Shown: positions 43,086 through 50,554 of the stretch, in pieces
Layout of the letters: each line of letters starts with the position of its first letter
Position numbering within the stretch: the first letter of the stretch is position 1
NCBI GenBank assembly: GCA_040753075.1
Contig: JBFMHA010000005.1
Span: forward strand, 28,389-92,388
Direction: 5' to 3'
DNA: 64,000 bases
From: UBA6814 sp040753075
Lineage (GTDB): Bacteria; Desulfobacterota; Desulfovibrionia; Desulfovibrionales; Desulfovibrionaceae
Translations under genes and position numbers: made by a program
The notes under the pieces: model-generated
Seen by the model: the letters and a program-made list of their open reading frames with translations, nothing else
Database searches by the model: none
What the model was told of the DNA's origin: nothing

Positions 43086-43328
43086 CTAGCCGCCTTCCCC
43101 GCGGCCTGCGTCGCCGTCCCGGGGGAGCAGCTCCGGGGGTACGCCCAGGGCCCGCAGGGCGTCCAGGACCCGCCTGGAGCGGCGCTTGCCCTGGACGATG
43201 TAGGAGATGAAGGACGGATCCACCCCGACCTTGGCCGCCAGTTCGCGGTAGCCGATGCGGTGGTAGGCGAGCCAGGTCTTGAGCGCGGTTTCCCGGCTGA
43301 CCTTGGAGAGGTCGAGGTGTATGCTCAT
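43086..43328 (-). CDS. Small HTH protein, tandem family member 1
   Basis: 80 residues from ATG 43328; an upstream start at 43364 would lie inside the palindrome region. It opens with IHLDLSKVSRETALKTWLAY, followed by a Cro/CI-like helix-turn-helix (ELAAKVGVDPSFISYIVQGK) and LGVPPELLP. It shares DLSKV-x3-TAL-x2-WL-x-YH and the LGxPxxLLP ending with the next two genes. No ribosome site is obvious. Probable DNA-binding protein; target unknown. Confidence 0.72.
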   Translation of the reverse strand: MSIHLDLSKVSRETALKTWLAYHRIGYRELAAKVGVDPSFISYIVQGKRRSRRVLDALRALGVPPELLPRDGDAGRGEGG

Positions 43329-43358
43329 GGGGTGCTTGGGGTATACGGCGTTCAGTAT

Positions 43359-43374
43359 TGGCAACTAGTTGCCA
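43359..43374. promoter_or_regulatory. Perfect 16-bp palindrome upstream of small HTH gene 1
   Basis: TGGCAACTAGTTGCCA is an exact 8+8 inverted repeat. It lies 31 bases before the start of the HTH gene, where an autoregulatory operator would sit. A related but imperfect sequence occurs upstream of HTH gene 2. Confidence 0.5.
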
Positions 43375-43475
43375 CAAGCCGAGGCAAAAGAAAAGGGGGA
43401 AACCGGACCAAGGGTACGGGCGAGGGCACGGAAAGGCCGTGCTGAAGAAGGATGCGGTATTCCTGTGGATTGGCG

Positions 43476-43721
43476 CTAGTTGGCCGGGGTGCTGTCCGAA
43501 CCGCCGGCAGGTTCGGGCAGCAGGTCGCGGGGGATGCCCAGGGCCACCAACCGTTCAATCAGCTCCCGGGACGATCGCTGCCCGTTGATGATCCGGGTCA
43601 CGGTGCCCCGGTGCACGCCCAACTGCTCGGCCAGCCACTTCTTTCTGATGCGGTGGTAGGCCAGCCACGTGCGCAGGGCGGTCTCCCGGTTGACCTTGGA
43701 GAGATCGAGGACAATGGACAT
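43476..43721 (-). CDS. Small HTH protein, tandem family member 2
   Basis: 81 residues: VLDLSKVNRETALRTWLAYH, then HTH WLAEQLGVHRGTVTRIINGQ and LGIPRDLLP. It is the closest to member 1, with near-identical first 25 residues. ATG is preceded by CGAGGCGCC. The tail GGSDSTPAN is unconserved. Gap to member 1 is 147 bp, enough for a separate promoter. Confidence 0.78.
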   Translation of the reverse strand: MSIVLDLSKVNRETALRTWLAYHRIRKKWLAEQLGVHRGTVTRIINGQRSSRELIERLVALGIPRDLLPEPAGGSDSTPAN

Positions 43722-43767
43722 GGCGCCTCGGCCCGGCGGTAGTCATCAAGCCGGGTCCGGGGATATG

Positions 43768-43786
43768 TTGGCAAAAAATTGACCAA
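43768..43786. promoter_or_regulatory. Imperfect palindrome upstream of small HTH gene 2
   Basis: TTGGCAA-AAAAT-TGACCAA has matching outer arms and shares TTGGCAA with the perfect palindrome at 43359-43374. It lies 47 bases upstream of the gene 2 start. Candidate operator for one of the small HTH proteins; inference. Confidence 0.35.
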
Positions 43787-43845
43787 ATGGGAACGGAAAA
43801 AACGAATCGGATCGACATCTGTTCCGGAGAGTCGTGGAGAAGGGG

Positions 43846-44076
43846 TCAGGGCAGCAGGGTCGAGGGGATTCCCATCTGCTCCAAGGCCGCGCGCAGCCGG
43901 GGGGAGCGGCGCTGGCCGGCGATGAGTCGGGTCACGGTCGAGGGGCCGACGCCCAGGCGCTGGGACAGTTCCTTTTTCGACAGGTTGTGGTAGATCAGCC
44001 ATGCGTTGAGGGCCGTCGACGGATCCACCTTGGACAGGTCGAGCAACAGGCTGGAGCCGGCCGGTTTTTTGAGCAT
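43846..44076 (-). CDS. Small HTH protein, tandem family member 3
   Basis: 76 residues from ATG 44076, which has CCGGGAGGCAGGACCGC upstream. LLLDLSKVDPSTALNAWLIY leads to the HTH ELSQRLGVGPSTVTRLIAGQ and ends MGIPSTLLP at the C-terminus. It is the most diverged of the three but keeps every framework residue. A 122-bp gap separates it from a divergent methyltransferase gene. Confidence 0.78.
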   Translation of the reverse strand: MLKKPAGSSLLLDLSKVDPSTALNAWLIYHNLSKKELSQRLGVGPSTVTRLIAGQRRSPRLRAALEQMGIPSTLLP

Positions 44077-44199
44077 GCGGTCCTGCCTCCCGGGGGCGGA
44101 ACCGTCCGACCCGCCCTTGTTTCGCTTAGAATGTGTTGCGATCCAGGGAGTATCGCGCTTGCGCGTATCCGTCAATGAATTGCCCATTCAGCTTTCCGC

Positions 44200-44823
44200 A
44201 TGAACCCGGAACCTTCTGACGAGTATGCCCGGTTCGCCTGGGCCTATGACGCCCTGACCGCGCCGTTCCTGGCCCCCACCCGGCAGGCCGTCCTGGCCGT
44301 GCTGGACCCCGGGCGCCACTCTCCGGTCCTTGACCTGTGCTGCGGCACGGGACGGCTGCTGGCCATGCTCCGCGCCCGCGGCTTCGCCGTGGCCGGGGTG
44401 GATATCTCCCCGTCCATGCTCCGCCGCGCCCGCGCCGCCCTGCCCGGGGAGGCCCTGCTCCTGGCCGACGCCCGCCGCACCCCCTTCCCCGCCGCCTCGT
44501 TCCGCGCCGCGGTGGTGGCCTTCGCCCTGCACGAGAAGCCCGAGCCGGTCCGGCTGGGCATCCTGGCCGAGGCCCGGCGGGTCCTGGTCCCGGGCGCGCC
44601 CATCCTGGTCTGCGACTACGCCGCCCCCGCCACCCGCGCCGCCCGCCTCGGCCTCGCCCTGGCCCGACTGCCCGAGCGCGCCGCCGGAGCGGAGCACCAT
44701 CGCCTGTTCATGGACTACCTCGCCCGCGGCGCGAGCGAGGGCCTGCTCGGCCGGCACGGCGAGGCATACGCCCGGCTGGGCGGGTTCCTGTTCGGCGCGG
44801 CGGGGCTGTACCGGGTCGGCTGA
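44200..44823 (+). CDS. Class I SAM-dependent methyltransferase
   Basis: 207 residues. SAM-binding motif I is VLDLCCGTGRLLAML, motif II VAGVDISPSMLRRAR, and a UbiE-like ARRVLVPGAPILVCDYA follows. Chain begins DEYARFAWAYDALTAPFL, typical of Methyltransf_11/UbiE relatives. Substrate unknown, possibly a lipid or small molecule. Stands alone, convergent with the B12 radical SAM gene. Confidence 0.83.
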   Translation: MNPEPSDEYARFAWAYDALTAPFLAPTRQAVLAVLDPGRHSPVLDLCCGTGRLLAMLRARGFAVAGVDISPSMLRRARAALPGEALLLADARRTPFPAASFRAAVVAFALHEKPEPVRLGILAEARRVLVPGAPILVCDYAAPATRAARLGLALARLPERAAGAEHHRLFMDYLARGASEGLLGRHGEAYARLGGFLFGAAGLYRVG

Positions 44824-44853
44824 GGCGGCGGGGCGGCCCGCCATCCGCCTTGT

Positions 44854-46590
44854 CTAGGGCTGTTGCGACTCGCGCAGCGCCGTCATGATCTTCTCGGCCG
44901 TGGCGGCGTCGCCGAGGTGGTGGTGGCAGACTGCGGTCATGTGCAGGGCGTGGGGCAGGTGGACGAAGGGCCGGAGATAGTTCCGGGCGGCCTCGAAATG
45001 ACCCTGGTTCATGAGGCTCACGGCCAGGGCCAGGGTGATGTCCGGGTTCTGGGGGAAGTGGCCGAGGCCGGTGGACAGGATCTGGACGGACTCCTCGTAG
45101 CGGCGGTGCTGCTGGAACAGCGAGCCCAGGGCCGCATAGGCGGAAGGCTCGGGCGCGAAGCGCAGGGCGCGCTCCAGGAGCAGGGCCGCGGTCTTGTGCT
45201 TGTCCGGGATGGCCGGGTTGTCCGCCAGGTCGCCGTGCAGCAGGGTCAGCGCCAGGCGGGTGAGGAAGTCGGCGTGCAGCGGGGCCATTTCCGGGTCCGG
45301 GTCCAGGTTCTCGGCGATGTCCAGGGCGAAGGAGGGGATGAGGGGGTGATGGGCCTCCTTCATGCTCCGGCCCCAGTTGTACACCGTGCGCTCGGGGAGC
45401 CGGGGGTCCAGCTCGTAGTATTTCACGTCCTCGATGGGCTTGAGCCAGGTCTCGTCCCCGAGCCGGAACTCCTGGCGGAAGCGGTCGTAGAGCGCCGAGC
45501 CGGGGTAGAGGGTGAGCACGAAGAAGTGGACCACCAGCGGCTTGAGCTCCCGGATGAGCGCGATGTTGTCCCGGATGGTGGCGGCCGAGTCGCAGGGGCT
45601 GCCGTAGATGAAGTAGGCCCGGGCCAGGAGCCCGGCGCGGTGGGCCGCGGCGAAGGCCTCCCGGGCGGCCCGGGCGGTGATGCGCTTGCCCAGGAAGGAG
45701 CGCACCTCCTCGGAAGCGCTCTCCACCCCGAAGCTCACCTGGATGCAGCCGGCCCGGCGCATGAGCTTGAGGGTCTCGTAGTCCACCAGGTCCACCCGGG
45801 AGATGGCGTTCCAGGTGACCTTCAGCCCGCGCTCCAGGATGAGCTCGCACACCCTGCGGGCGCGGGCCTTGTCCAGGGTGAAGGTGTCGTCGGACACGTA
45901 GAAGTGGTCCACGCCCTTGGCGTGCAAGATCTCCATCTGGTCCACGAAGTATTCCGGGGAGTGGTGGCGCACCTTGGGGCCCCAGAAGCGGGGGGAGCCG
46001 CAGAACGTGCACTTGCCCGGGCAGCCCCGGGTCAGGGCCAGGTGCTGGTAGGTATAGCGCCGGGCCGGGTTGGGCAGGCTGTCCAGGTCGTCCAGGGGCT
46101 CGGCGCAGGGGTTGGCCCGGGCGACGCCGCCGTCGCGCCAGGCCAGGTTGGGCAGGTCGTCGTAGCGCTCCTCCCCCGACTCCAGGCGCTCCGCCAGGCG
46201 GAGCATGGCCTGCTCGCCCTCGCCGCGGATCACGAAGTCCACTTCGGGCGCGTGGTCCAGGAAGAGCTTCCACAGGAAGGTGGCGGCCACGCCGCCCAGC
46301 ACGGTGCGCACCCCGGGCAGGATGGCCTTGGCCCGGCGGGCCAGGTCCAGGGCCGCATGGCGGTTGGCCTGGAGCACGGTGAAGCCCACCAGGTCCGGGG
46401 CCAGCTCCCGGAGCGCGGCCTCGGCCGTCCGCGGGTCGCGGCCCTGGGCGCGCCAGTTGAGCACCTCCACCTCATGCCCGGCCTCGGCCAGGGCGGCGGC
46501 CACGAACCAGACGCCCATGGGCGGGTGGACCACGTCCTCGGTATGGGCGCGCTCCTCCAGCCAGGGCGCGTAGATCAGGGCGATGCGCAT
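44854..46590 (-). CDS. B12-binding radical SAM protein with C-terminal TPR region
   Basis: 578 residues. A B12-binding-like Rossmann region (about 1-150; MGVWFVAAALAEAGHEVEVL) precedes the radical SAM core. The cluster motif is RGCPGKCTFCGSP (Cys-x3-Cys-x2-Cys), and the core includes FYVSDDTFTLDKARA and VSFGVESASEEV. The last 150 residues look like TPR repeats (YAALGSLFQQHRRYEESVQI, LALAVSLMNQGHFEAARNYL). The family includes methylases and rearrangement enzymes; the reaction here is unknown. The TPR tail suggests a protein partner. Confidence 0.87.
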   Translation of the reverse strand: MRIALIYAPWLEERAHTEDVVHPPMGVWFVAAALAEAGHEVEVLNWRAQGRDPRTAEAALRELAPDLVGFTVLQANRHAALDLARRAKAILPGVRTVLGGVAATFLWKLFLDHAPEVDFVIRGEGEQAMLRLAERLESGEERYDDLPNLAWRDGGVARANPCAEPLDDLDSLPNPARRYTYQHLALTRGCPGKCTFCGSPRFWGPKVRHHSPEYFVDQMEILHAKGVDHFYVSDDTFTLDKARARRVCELILERGLKVTWNAISRVDLVDYETLKLMRRAGCIQVSFGVESASEEVRSFLGKRITARAAREAFAAAHRAGLLARAYFIYGSPCDSAATIRDNIALIRELKPLVVHFFVLTLYPGSALYDRFRQEFRLGDETWLKPIEDVKYYELDPRLPERTVYNWGRSMKEAHHPLIPSFALDIAENLDPDPEMAPLHADFLTRLALTLLHGDLADNPAIPDKHKTAALLLERALRFAPEPSAYAALGSLFQQHRRYEESVQILSTGLGHFPQNPDITLALAVSLMNQGHFEAARNYLRPFVHLPHALHMTAVCHHHLGDAATAEKIMTALRESQQP

Positions 46591-46633
46591 GGGCGGTGCA
46601 ATAGACCAAGATGCGGCTGAAGGCCAGGAAAGA

Positions 46634-47665
46634 CTACGTCTCCAGTTCCCCGGCGTACTTGCGCAGCAGGGCGCGCAGCTGATGGTAGGTGAGGCCGAGC
46701 AGCTTGGCCGCGGCGCGCTGGTTGTGGCGGGCGCGGGCCAGGGCCGCGCGGAGCAGGGCCAGCTCCAGGTCCCGCACCTCGTCCTTCAATGACGCGGGCA
46801 ATGACGCGGGCAATGACGCGGGCGCGGCGGGGAAGGGCGGCGGCGGCGCCGGGGCGGCCGGGGCAGGCGGCTCCTCCGGCGCGGGACGCCAGGGCGAGGC
46901 GAAGGGGTCCAGGTCCAGGAGTTCGATGCGCCGGCCCCCGCTCTGGTGCACGGCCCGCTCCACCGCGTTCTTGAGCTCGCGCACGTTGCCCGGCCAGGGA
47001 TGGCTCGCGAGCTGGTCCAGGGCCGCGGGTCCGAAGTCCGGGGCCTGGGGCAGGCCCAGCTCCACGGACATGCGCGCGGCGAAGTGCAGGGCCAGGAGTT
47101 CGGCGTCGCCATTCCGGCGCCGGAGGGGCGGCAGGGTGAGCACCGCGAAGGCCAGCCGATCCAGGAGGTCGCGCTTGAAGCGGCCGGCCCGGGCCAGGGA
47201 GGGCAGGTCAACGTTGGCGGCCCCGATGATCCGCACGTCCACCTTGACCGGCGCGCTGCCGCCCACCCGTTCGAACTCTCCGTACTCCACCACCCGCAGG
47301 ATCTTCTCCTGCACCGGCAGGGGCATGGCCCCGATCTCGTCCAGGAACAGAGCGCCGCCGTCGGCCAGCTCGAACCGGCCGCGCCGCCGGGCGGCCGCGC
47401 CGGTGAAGGCCCCGGCCTCGTGGCCGAAGAGTTCGCTCTCCACCAGGGTGGGGGCCAGGGCCGCGCAGTTGAGCGTGACCAGCGGCCCCTGCCAGCGGGG
47501 GGAGAGGTAGTGCAGGCGCTGGGCGGCCAGCTCCTTTCCGGTGCCGCGCTCGCCGATGAGCAGCGCCGGCCGGTCCACGGCCGCGGCCCGGGACAGGCTC
47601 TCCGAGAACTCCAGGAAGGCGTCGGACTGGCCCAGGGTTTCCAGGGTGGTGCGGGATGGGGCCAT
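46634..47665 (-). CDS. pspF: Sigma-54 activator of phage-shock response
   Basis: 343 residues with no N-terminal regulatory domain, as in PspF. AAA+ motifs: Walker A GERGTGKE, the sigma-54 contact loop ESELFGHEAGAFTGA, Walker B GGALFLDEIGAMP and RFKRDLLDRLAF. A Pro/Ala-rich linker (about 255-295) holds a tandem repeat. The Fis-type HTH is at the end (ARHNQRAAAKLLGLTYHQLR). Divergent from pspABC across a 174-bp region containing a sigma-54 promoter. PspA normally binds and inhibits PspF until the membrane is stressed. Confidence 0.95.
   Translation of the reverse strand: MAPSRTTLETLGQSDAFLEFSESLSRAAAVDRPALLIGERGTGKELAAQRLHYLSPRWQGPLVTLNCAALAPTLVESELFGHEAGAFTGAAARRRGRFELADGGALFLDEIGAMPLPVQEKILRVVEYGEFERVGGSAPVKVDVRIIGAANVDLPSLARAGRFKRDLLDRLAFAVLTLPPLRRRNGDAELLALHFAARMSVELGLPQAPDFGPAALDQLASHPWPGNVRELKNAVERAVHQSGGRRIELLDLDPFASPWRPAPEEPPAPAAPAPPPPFPAAPASLPASLPASLKDEVRDLELALLRAALARARHNQRAAAKLLGLTYHQLRALLRKYAGELET
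46787..46822. repeat. Three tandem 12-bp repeats inside pspF
   Basis: CAATGACGCGGG is repeated three times in perfect register. In the protein it encodes the repeated Pro-Ala-Ser-Leu unit of the interdomain linker. Being 12 bp, copy changes keep the frame and would change linker length by four residues. Confidence 0.9.
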
Positions 47666-47781
47666 GGCGTATTTGGCTAAGATTTGGCTTTAAAAGTCAT
47701 TTAATGGGATATTACGCCGGATACGGCTTGGGGTCAAACAAAAAAATATTGTTATTTCAGGATATTGAAAAACAGTGACGC

Positions 47782-47797
47782 TGGCACGTTCCCTGCT
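47782..47797 (+). promoter_or_regulatory. Sigma-54 (-24/-12) promoter of pspABC
   Basis: TGGCAC-GTTCCC-TGCT has GG (47783-47784) and GC (47795-47796) elements exactly 10 nt apart, as required for RpoN. It lies 43 bases before the pspA ATG. The A+T-rich 47690-47780 upstream should contain PspF-binding and IHF-bend sites. Confidence 0.9.
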
Positions 47798-47839
47798 TTT
47801 CCCTGGGAGAACGCACATTCCGCGCCAAGGAGGTTTGCC

Positions 47840-48526
47840 ATGGGCGTGTTTTCCCGCTTCAAGGACATCGTGAGCTCCAACCTGAACTCCCTGCTGGACA
47901 AGGCCGAGGACCCCCGGAAGCTCATCCGGCTCATGATCCAGGAGATGGAGGAGACCCTGGTGGAGCTCAAGGCCGGCTGCGCCAAGTCCATGGCCGACCG
48001 CAAGACCCTGGACCGGGAGCTGGCCGCGGCCGAGTCCCTGGCCGAGACCTGGGAGGACCGTGCGGCCCTGGCCGTGGACAAGGGCCGCGACGACCTGGCC
48101 CGGGAGGCCCTCGCCGAGAAGCGCCGCTTCCTGGACCGGGCCGACGGCCTGCGCGCCGAGGCCGTCCACCTGGACGAGCTCGTCGCCCAGGCCCGGGAGG
48201 ACATCGGCCGGTTGGACGAGAAGCTGGCCGCGGCCCGGGACAAGCAGCGCCTGCTCGTCTCCCGCCACGCCCGGGCCAGCGCCCGCCTGCGCGCCGGGGA
48301 GAAGGCCCGGCCCGTGGACAACGGCGACGCCATGCTCCGCTTCGACCAGTTCGAGCGCCGCATCGAGCGCCTGGAGGCCGAGGCCGAACTGTCCGCGCCC
48401 CGCTCCTCCTCCGGACTGGAGCGCGAGTTTGCGGCCCTGGCCGGGGACGAGGCCGTGGAGCGCGAACTGGCCGCGCTCAAGCAGCGCAAGGCCGGCGGCG
48501 CGGGGGACGGTGCAGGGCGGGAGTAA
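47840..48526 (+). CDS. pspA: Phage shock protein A
   Basis: 228 residues. The N-terminal amphipathic helix and first segment (GVFSRFKDIVSSNLNSLLDK) and EDPRKLIRLMIQEMEETLVE are classic PspA/IM30. The rest is a long coiled coil (about 25-190). It is an ESCRT-III-like membrane-repair protein and inhibitor of PspF. ATG has CAAGGAGGTTTGCC. First gene of the sigma-54 operon. Confidence 0.96.
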   Translation: MGVFSRFKDIVSSNLNSLLDKAEDPRKLIRLMIQEMEETLVELKAGCAKSMADRKTLDRELAAAESLAETWEDRAALAVDKGRDDLAREALAEKRRFLDRADGLRAEAVHLDELVAQAREDIGRLDEKLAAARDKQRLLVSRHARASARLRAGEKARPVDNGDAMLRFDQFERRIERLEAEAELSAPRSSSGLEREFAALAGDEAVERELAALKQRKAGGAGDGAGRE

Positions 48527-48571
48527 TTCTGCTACGCTCCGGAAAAAACGCCACGCAAGGACGGTCGCCCC

Positions 48572-48826
48572 ATGCACGGATTCGGTTTTGCCCTCATCTG
48601 GTTCATCCTCATTCCCCTGGCGGTCATCGTCGGCACCCTGATCCTGGGGGGGAGGCTCCTGTCCGGCCTGTTCTCCCGCGCCAAGCGCGAGGAGTCCGCG
48701 GACGAGGCCCGCATGGTTCAGGAGATGTACCAGGCCATGTCCCGCCTGGAAGAGCGGGTGGAGGTCCTGGAAACCCTGCTGCTCGACGCGGAGCGCCGCG
48801 CCAAGGGAGGAAACGACCATGTCTGA
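48572..48826 (+). CDS. pspB: Phage shock protein B
   Basis: 84 residues. One N-terminal membrane helix (FALIWFILIPLAVIVGTLIL) and a cytoplasmic coiled coil (MYQAMSRLEERVEVLETLLL), as in PspB. It works with PspC to relieve PspA inhibition of PspF. Overlaps pspC by 8 bases. Confidence 0.9.
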   Translation: MHGFGFALIWFILIPLAVIVGTLILGGRLLSGLFSRAKREESADEARMVQEMYQAMSRLEERVEVLETLLLDAERRAKGGNDHV

Positions 48827-49205
48827 CCGCCGGTTCTCCCCCCGCGGCCTGTACCGCTCCCGTTCGGGCGTGCTGCTCGGCGTGTGCCGCGGCTTCGCCG
48901 ACTACTTCGACATCTCGGCGTTCTGGCTGCGCGCCCTGGTGGCCCTGGGCATCCTGTTCACCGGGGTGTGGCCCGGCCTGGCCATCTACCTGGTGGCGGG
49001 CCTGCTCATGAAGCCCGAGCCGGTCCTGAACGCCCAAAGCGAAACCGAGCGCGAGTTCTACCACTCCTACGTGTCCTCCCGCTCCCTGGGCCTGTCCCGG
49101 CTCAAGGCCCAGTTCGACCGCCTGGACCGCCGCATCCGGCGCATGGAGGACGTGGTCACCTCCCGCGACTTCTCCTGGCGGCGCCGGTTCGATCAGGACC
49201 GCTAG
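48819..49205 (+). CDS. pspC: Phage shock protein C
   Basis: 128 residues. The PspC domain is recognised from RSRSGVLLGVCRGFADYFDI and a membrane helix (VWPGLAIYLVAGLLM). The C-terminal 60 residues form a basic coiled coil (LSRLKAQFDRLDRRIRRMED). Inner-membrane sensor partner of PspB. Last gene of the psp operon. Confidence 0.93.
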   Translation: MSDRRFSPRGLYRSRSGVLLGVCRGFADYFDISAFWLRALVALGILFTGVWPGLAIYLVAGLLMKPEPVLNAQSETEREFYHSYVSSRSLGLSRLKAQFDRLDRRIRRMEDVVTSRDFSWRRRFDQDR

Positions 49206-49255
49206 GCCGGCCTCTCGACGTTCTCCTTCCGTTCCTTTCTCCTTTCCCCGCATCG

Positions 49256-49293
49256 GCCGGCTGCGTCCCGCTGGGGCGCAGCCGGCGCCGTTT
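49256..49293 (+). terminator. Terminator hairpin of pspABC
   Basis: GCCGGCTGCG pairs with CGCAGCCGGC around an 11-nt loop and is followed by GCCGTTTC. The T-run is short, so efficiency is uncertain. Confidence 0.6.
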
Positions 49294-49470
49294 CGGGGCC
49301 GCCCCGCATCCCTCTTGCCAACCGCCGCCGCCGCGTCTAAAAGGTCCGCCCTGCCTCAGCAGACGGATGGCCCGCCATTCGGCGCGCCGGCCCTGGCGCG
49401 CAGCAGGCTGTTCTCCAACAGCCTGCCAGGGCAGGACTTCGCCGGCCCGGCCGGCGCATTTCGAGGTGGG

Positions 49471-50238
49471 ATGATGTCTTCTCTGCTTTCCGTCCGGCAG
49501 GAGCCCGCGGGGCTGCCGGAGCGCCGCGCCTCCCGGGGCGTTGGCGTGGTGCTGGTGCACGGCAAGGCCGGCAGCCCGCGCCGGCACGTGGTGGCCCTGG
49601 CCGAGGCCCTGGAGCGGGCCGGGCGCCTGGTGGAGATCCCGGAGATGCCCTGGTCCCGGACCCGCGCCTTCGACCGCTCCTATGACGAGGCCATGGACGA
49701 GATCGCCGCGGCCGTCGGGCGGCTGGAGTCCCGCGGCGCTGTCGCCGTGGCCGTGGCCGGGCACAGCCTGGGGGCCAACGCGGTCATGGCCTTCGCCGCC
49801 CGGCGGCCCGGCCTCCTCGCCGTGGTGGCCCTGGCCCCGGGGCACACCCCGGAGCTGACCGCCGACCTCCTGTCCGGCAGCCTGGACCGGGCCCGGGCCA
49901 TGGTGGCCGAGGGCCGGGGCCGGGAGCGGGCCGAGTTCCTCGGCGCGTTCCAGGGTCGGGCGGTCCCCTTCGCCATGCGCGCCGTCGACCACCTGAGCTA
50001 CGACGATCCCGACGGCCCGGCGGTGATGCCGCGCAACGCCGCGGCCTGGGCCGCGCCGCTGCCCTTCCTCTGGGTGGTGGGCGACCGGGATCCCATGGCC
50101 GGGCGCGGCCCGGAGTACGCCTTCGCCAAGGCTCCGGCCCATCCCCGCAGCCGCTACCTCACGGTGCCCGCCGACCACTTCACCGCGCCCGAGGTGGCCG
50201 CGGGCCTGGTGGTGGAGTGGCTCCTGGGCCTGGACTGA
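49471..50238 (+). CDS. Alpha/beta hydrolase (serine esterase-like)
   Basis: 255 residues. VGVVLVHGKAGSPRRH is the oxyanion strand. AVAGHSLGANAVMAF carries the nucleophile Ser; the late VVGDRDPMA supplies Asp and VPADHF His. Start ATG at 49471 or 49474 follows GAGGTGGG. No signal peptide, so probably cytoplasmic. Substrate unknown. Confidence 0.82.
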   Translation: MMSSLLSVRQEPAGLPERRASRGVGVVLVHGKAGSPRRHVVALAEALERAGRLVEIPEMPWSRTRAFDRSYDEAMDEIAAAVGRLESRGAVAVAVAGHSLGANAVMAFAARRPGLLAVVALAPGHTPELTADLLSGSLDRARAMVAEGRGRERAEFLGAFQGRAVPFAMRAVDHLSYDDPDGPAVMPRNAAAWAAPLPFLWVVGDRDPMAGRGPEYAFAKAPAHPRSRYLTVPADHFTAPEVAAGLVVEWLLGLD

Positions 50239-50466
50239 CCCTTCCGCCGCGGGGCTGCGGCCCTTGAGCCCGGGCTGGACCGGCTTCGCCGCCCCGCGGC
50301 CGCCCTTTCCCAGCCCGGACGGCATGCGCCCTGGCCGCGGATCCGGAAGGCCTCCGTCGCCCGTGCGGATCTGCCCGTCCCGCTCCCGGCCGCCCCTTCC
50401 CGCCGCGCGGGCTCCGGGCGCCGGCCCTGCATCCGGACGCCGGAAGAAACCGGATCCGGGCGATCC

Positions 50467-50496
50467 TTGACAGGAAACGCGCCCCGGATGCATAAG
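50467..50496 (+). promoter_or_regulatory. Candidate sigma-70 promoter of znuACB-zur
   Basis: A perfect -35 TTGACA (50467-50472) is followed after 18 nt by CATAAG (50491-50496). The -10 is only a partial match. The inferred start near 50503 places the palindromic operator immediately downstream. Confidence 0.5.
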
Positions 50497-50508
50497 CTCG
50501 GCAGGAAA

Positions 50509-50523
50509 TGCAACTGAGTTGCA
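50509..50523. promoter_or_regulatory. Candidate Zur operator
   Basis: TGCAACT-G-AGTTGCA is a perfect 7+1+7 inverted repeat. It lies 31 bases before the znuA GTG and next to the promoter. The operon ends with a Fur/Zur-family gene, so this is the natural binding site for zinc-dependent repression. Binding is inference. Confidence 0.7.
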
Positions 50524-50554
50524 AAACATGCGCGGCGGTTTCCCGGAGGCTTTC

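Larger units (their letters stand above)
50239..50554. other. 316-bp region upstream of znuA: regulatory, otherwise empty
   Basis: The first 220 bases are G+C-rich with no gene; a small hairpin GCCGC-N6-GCGGC (50246-50261) follows the hydrolase stop but lacks a T-run. The last 90 bases hold the znu promoter and operator listed separately. Confidence 0.6.
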
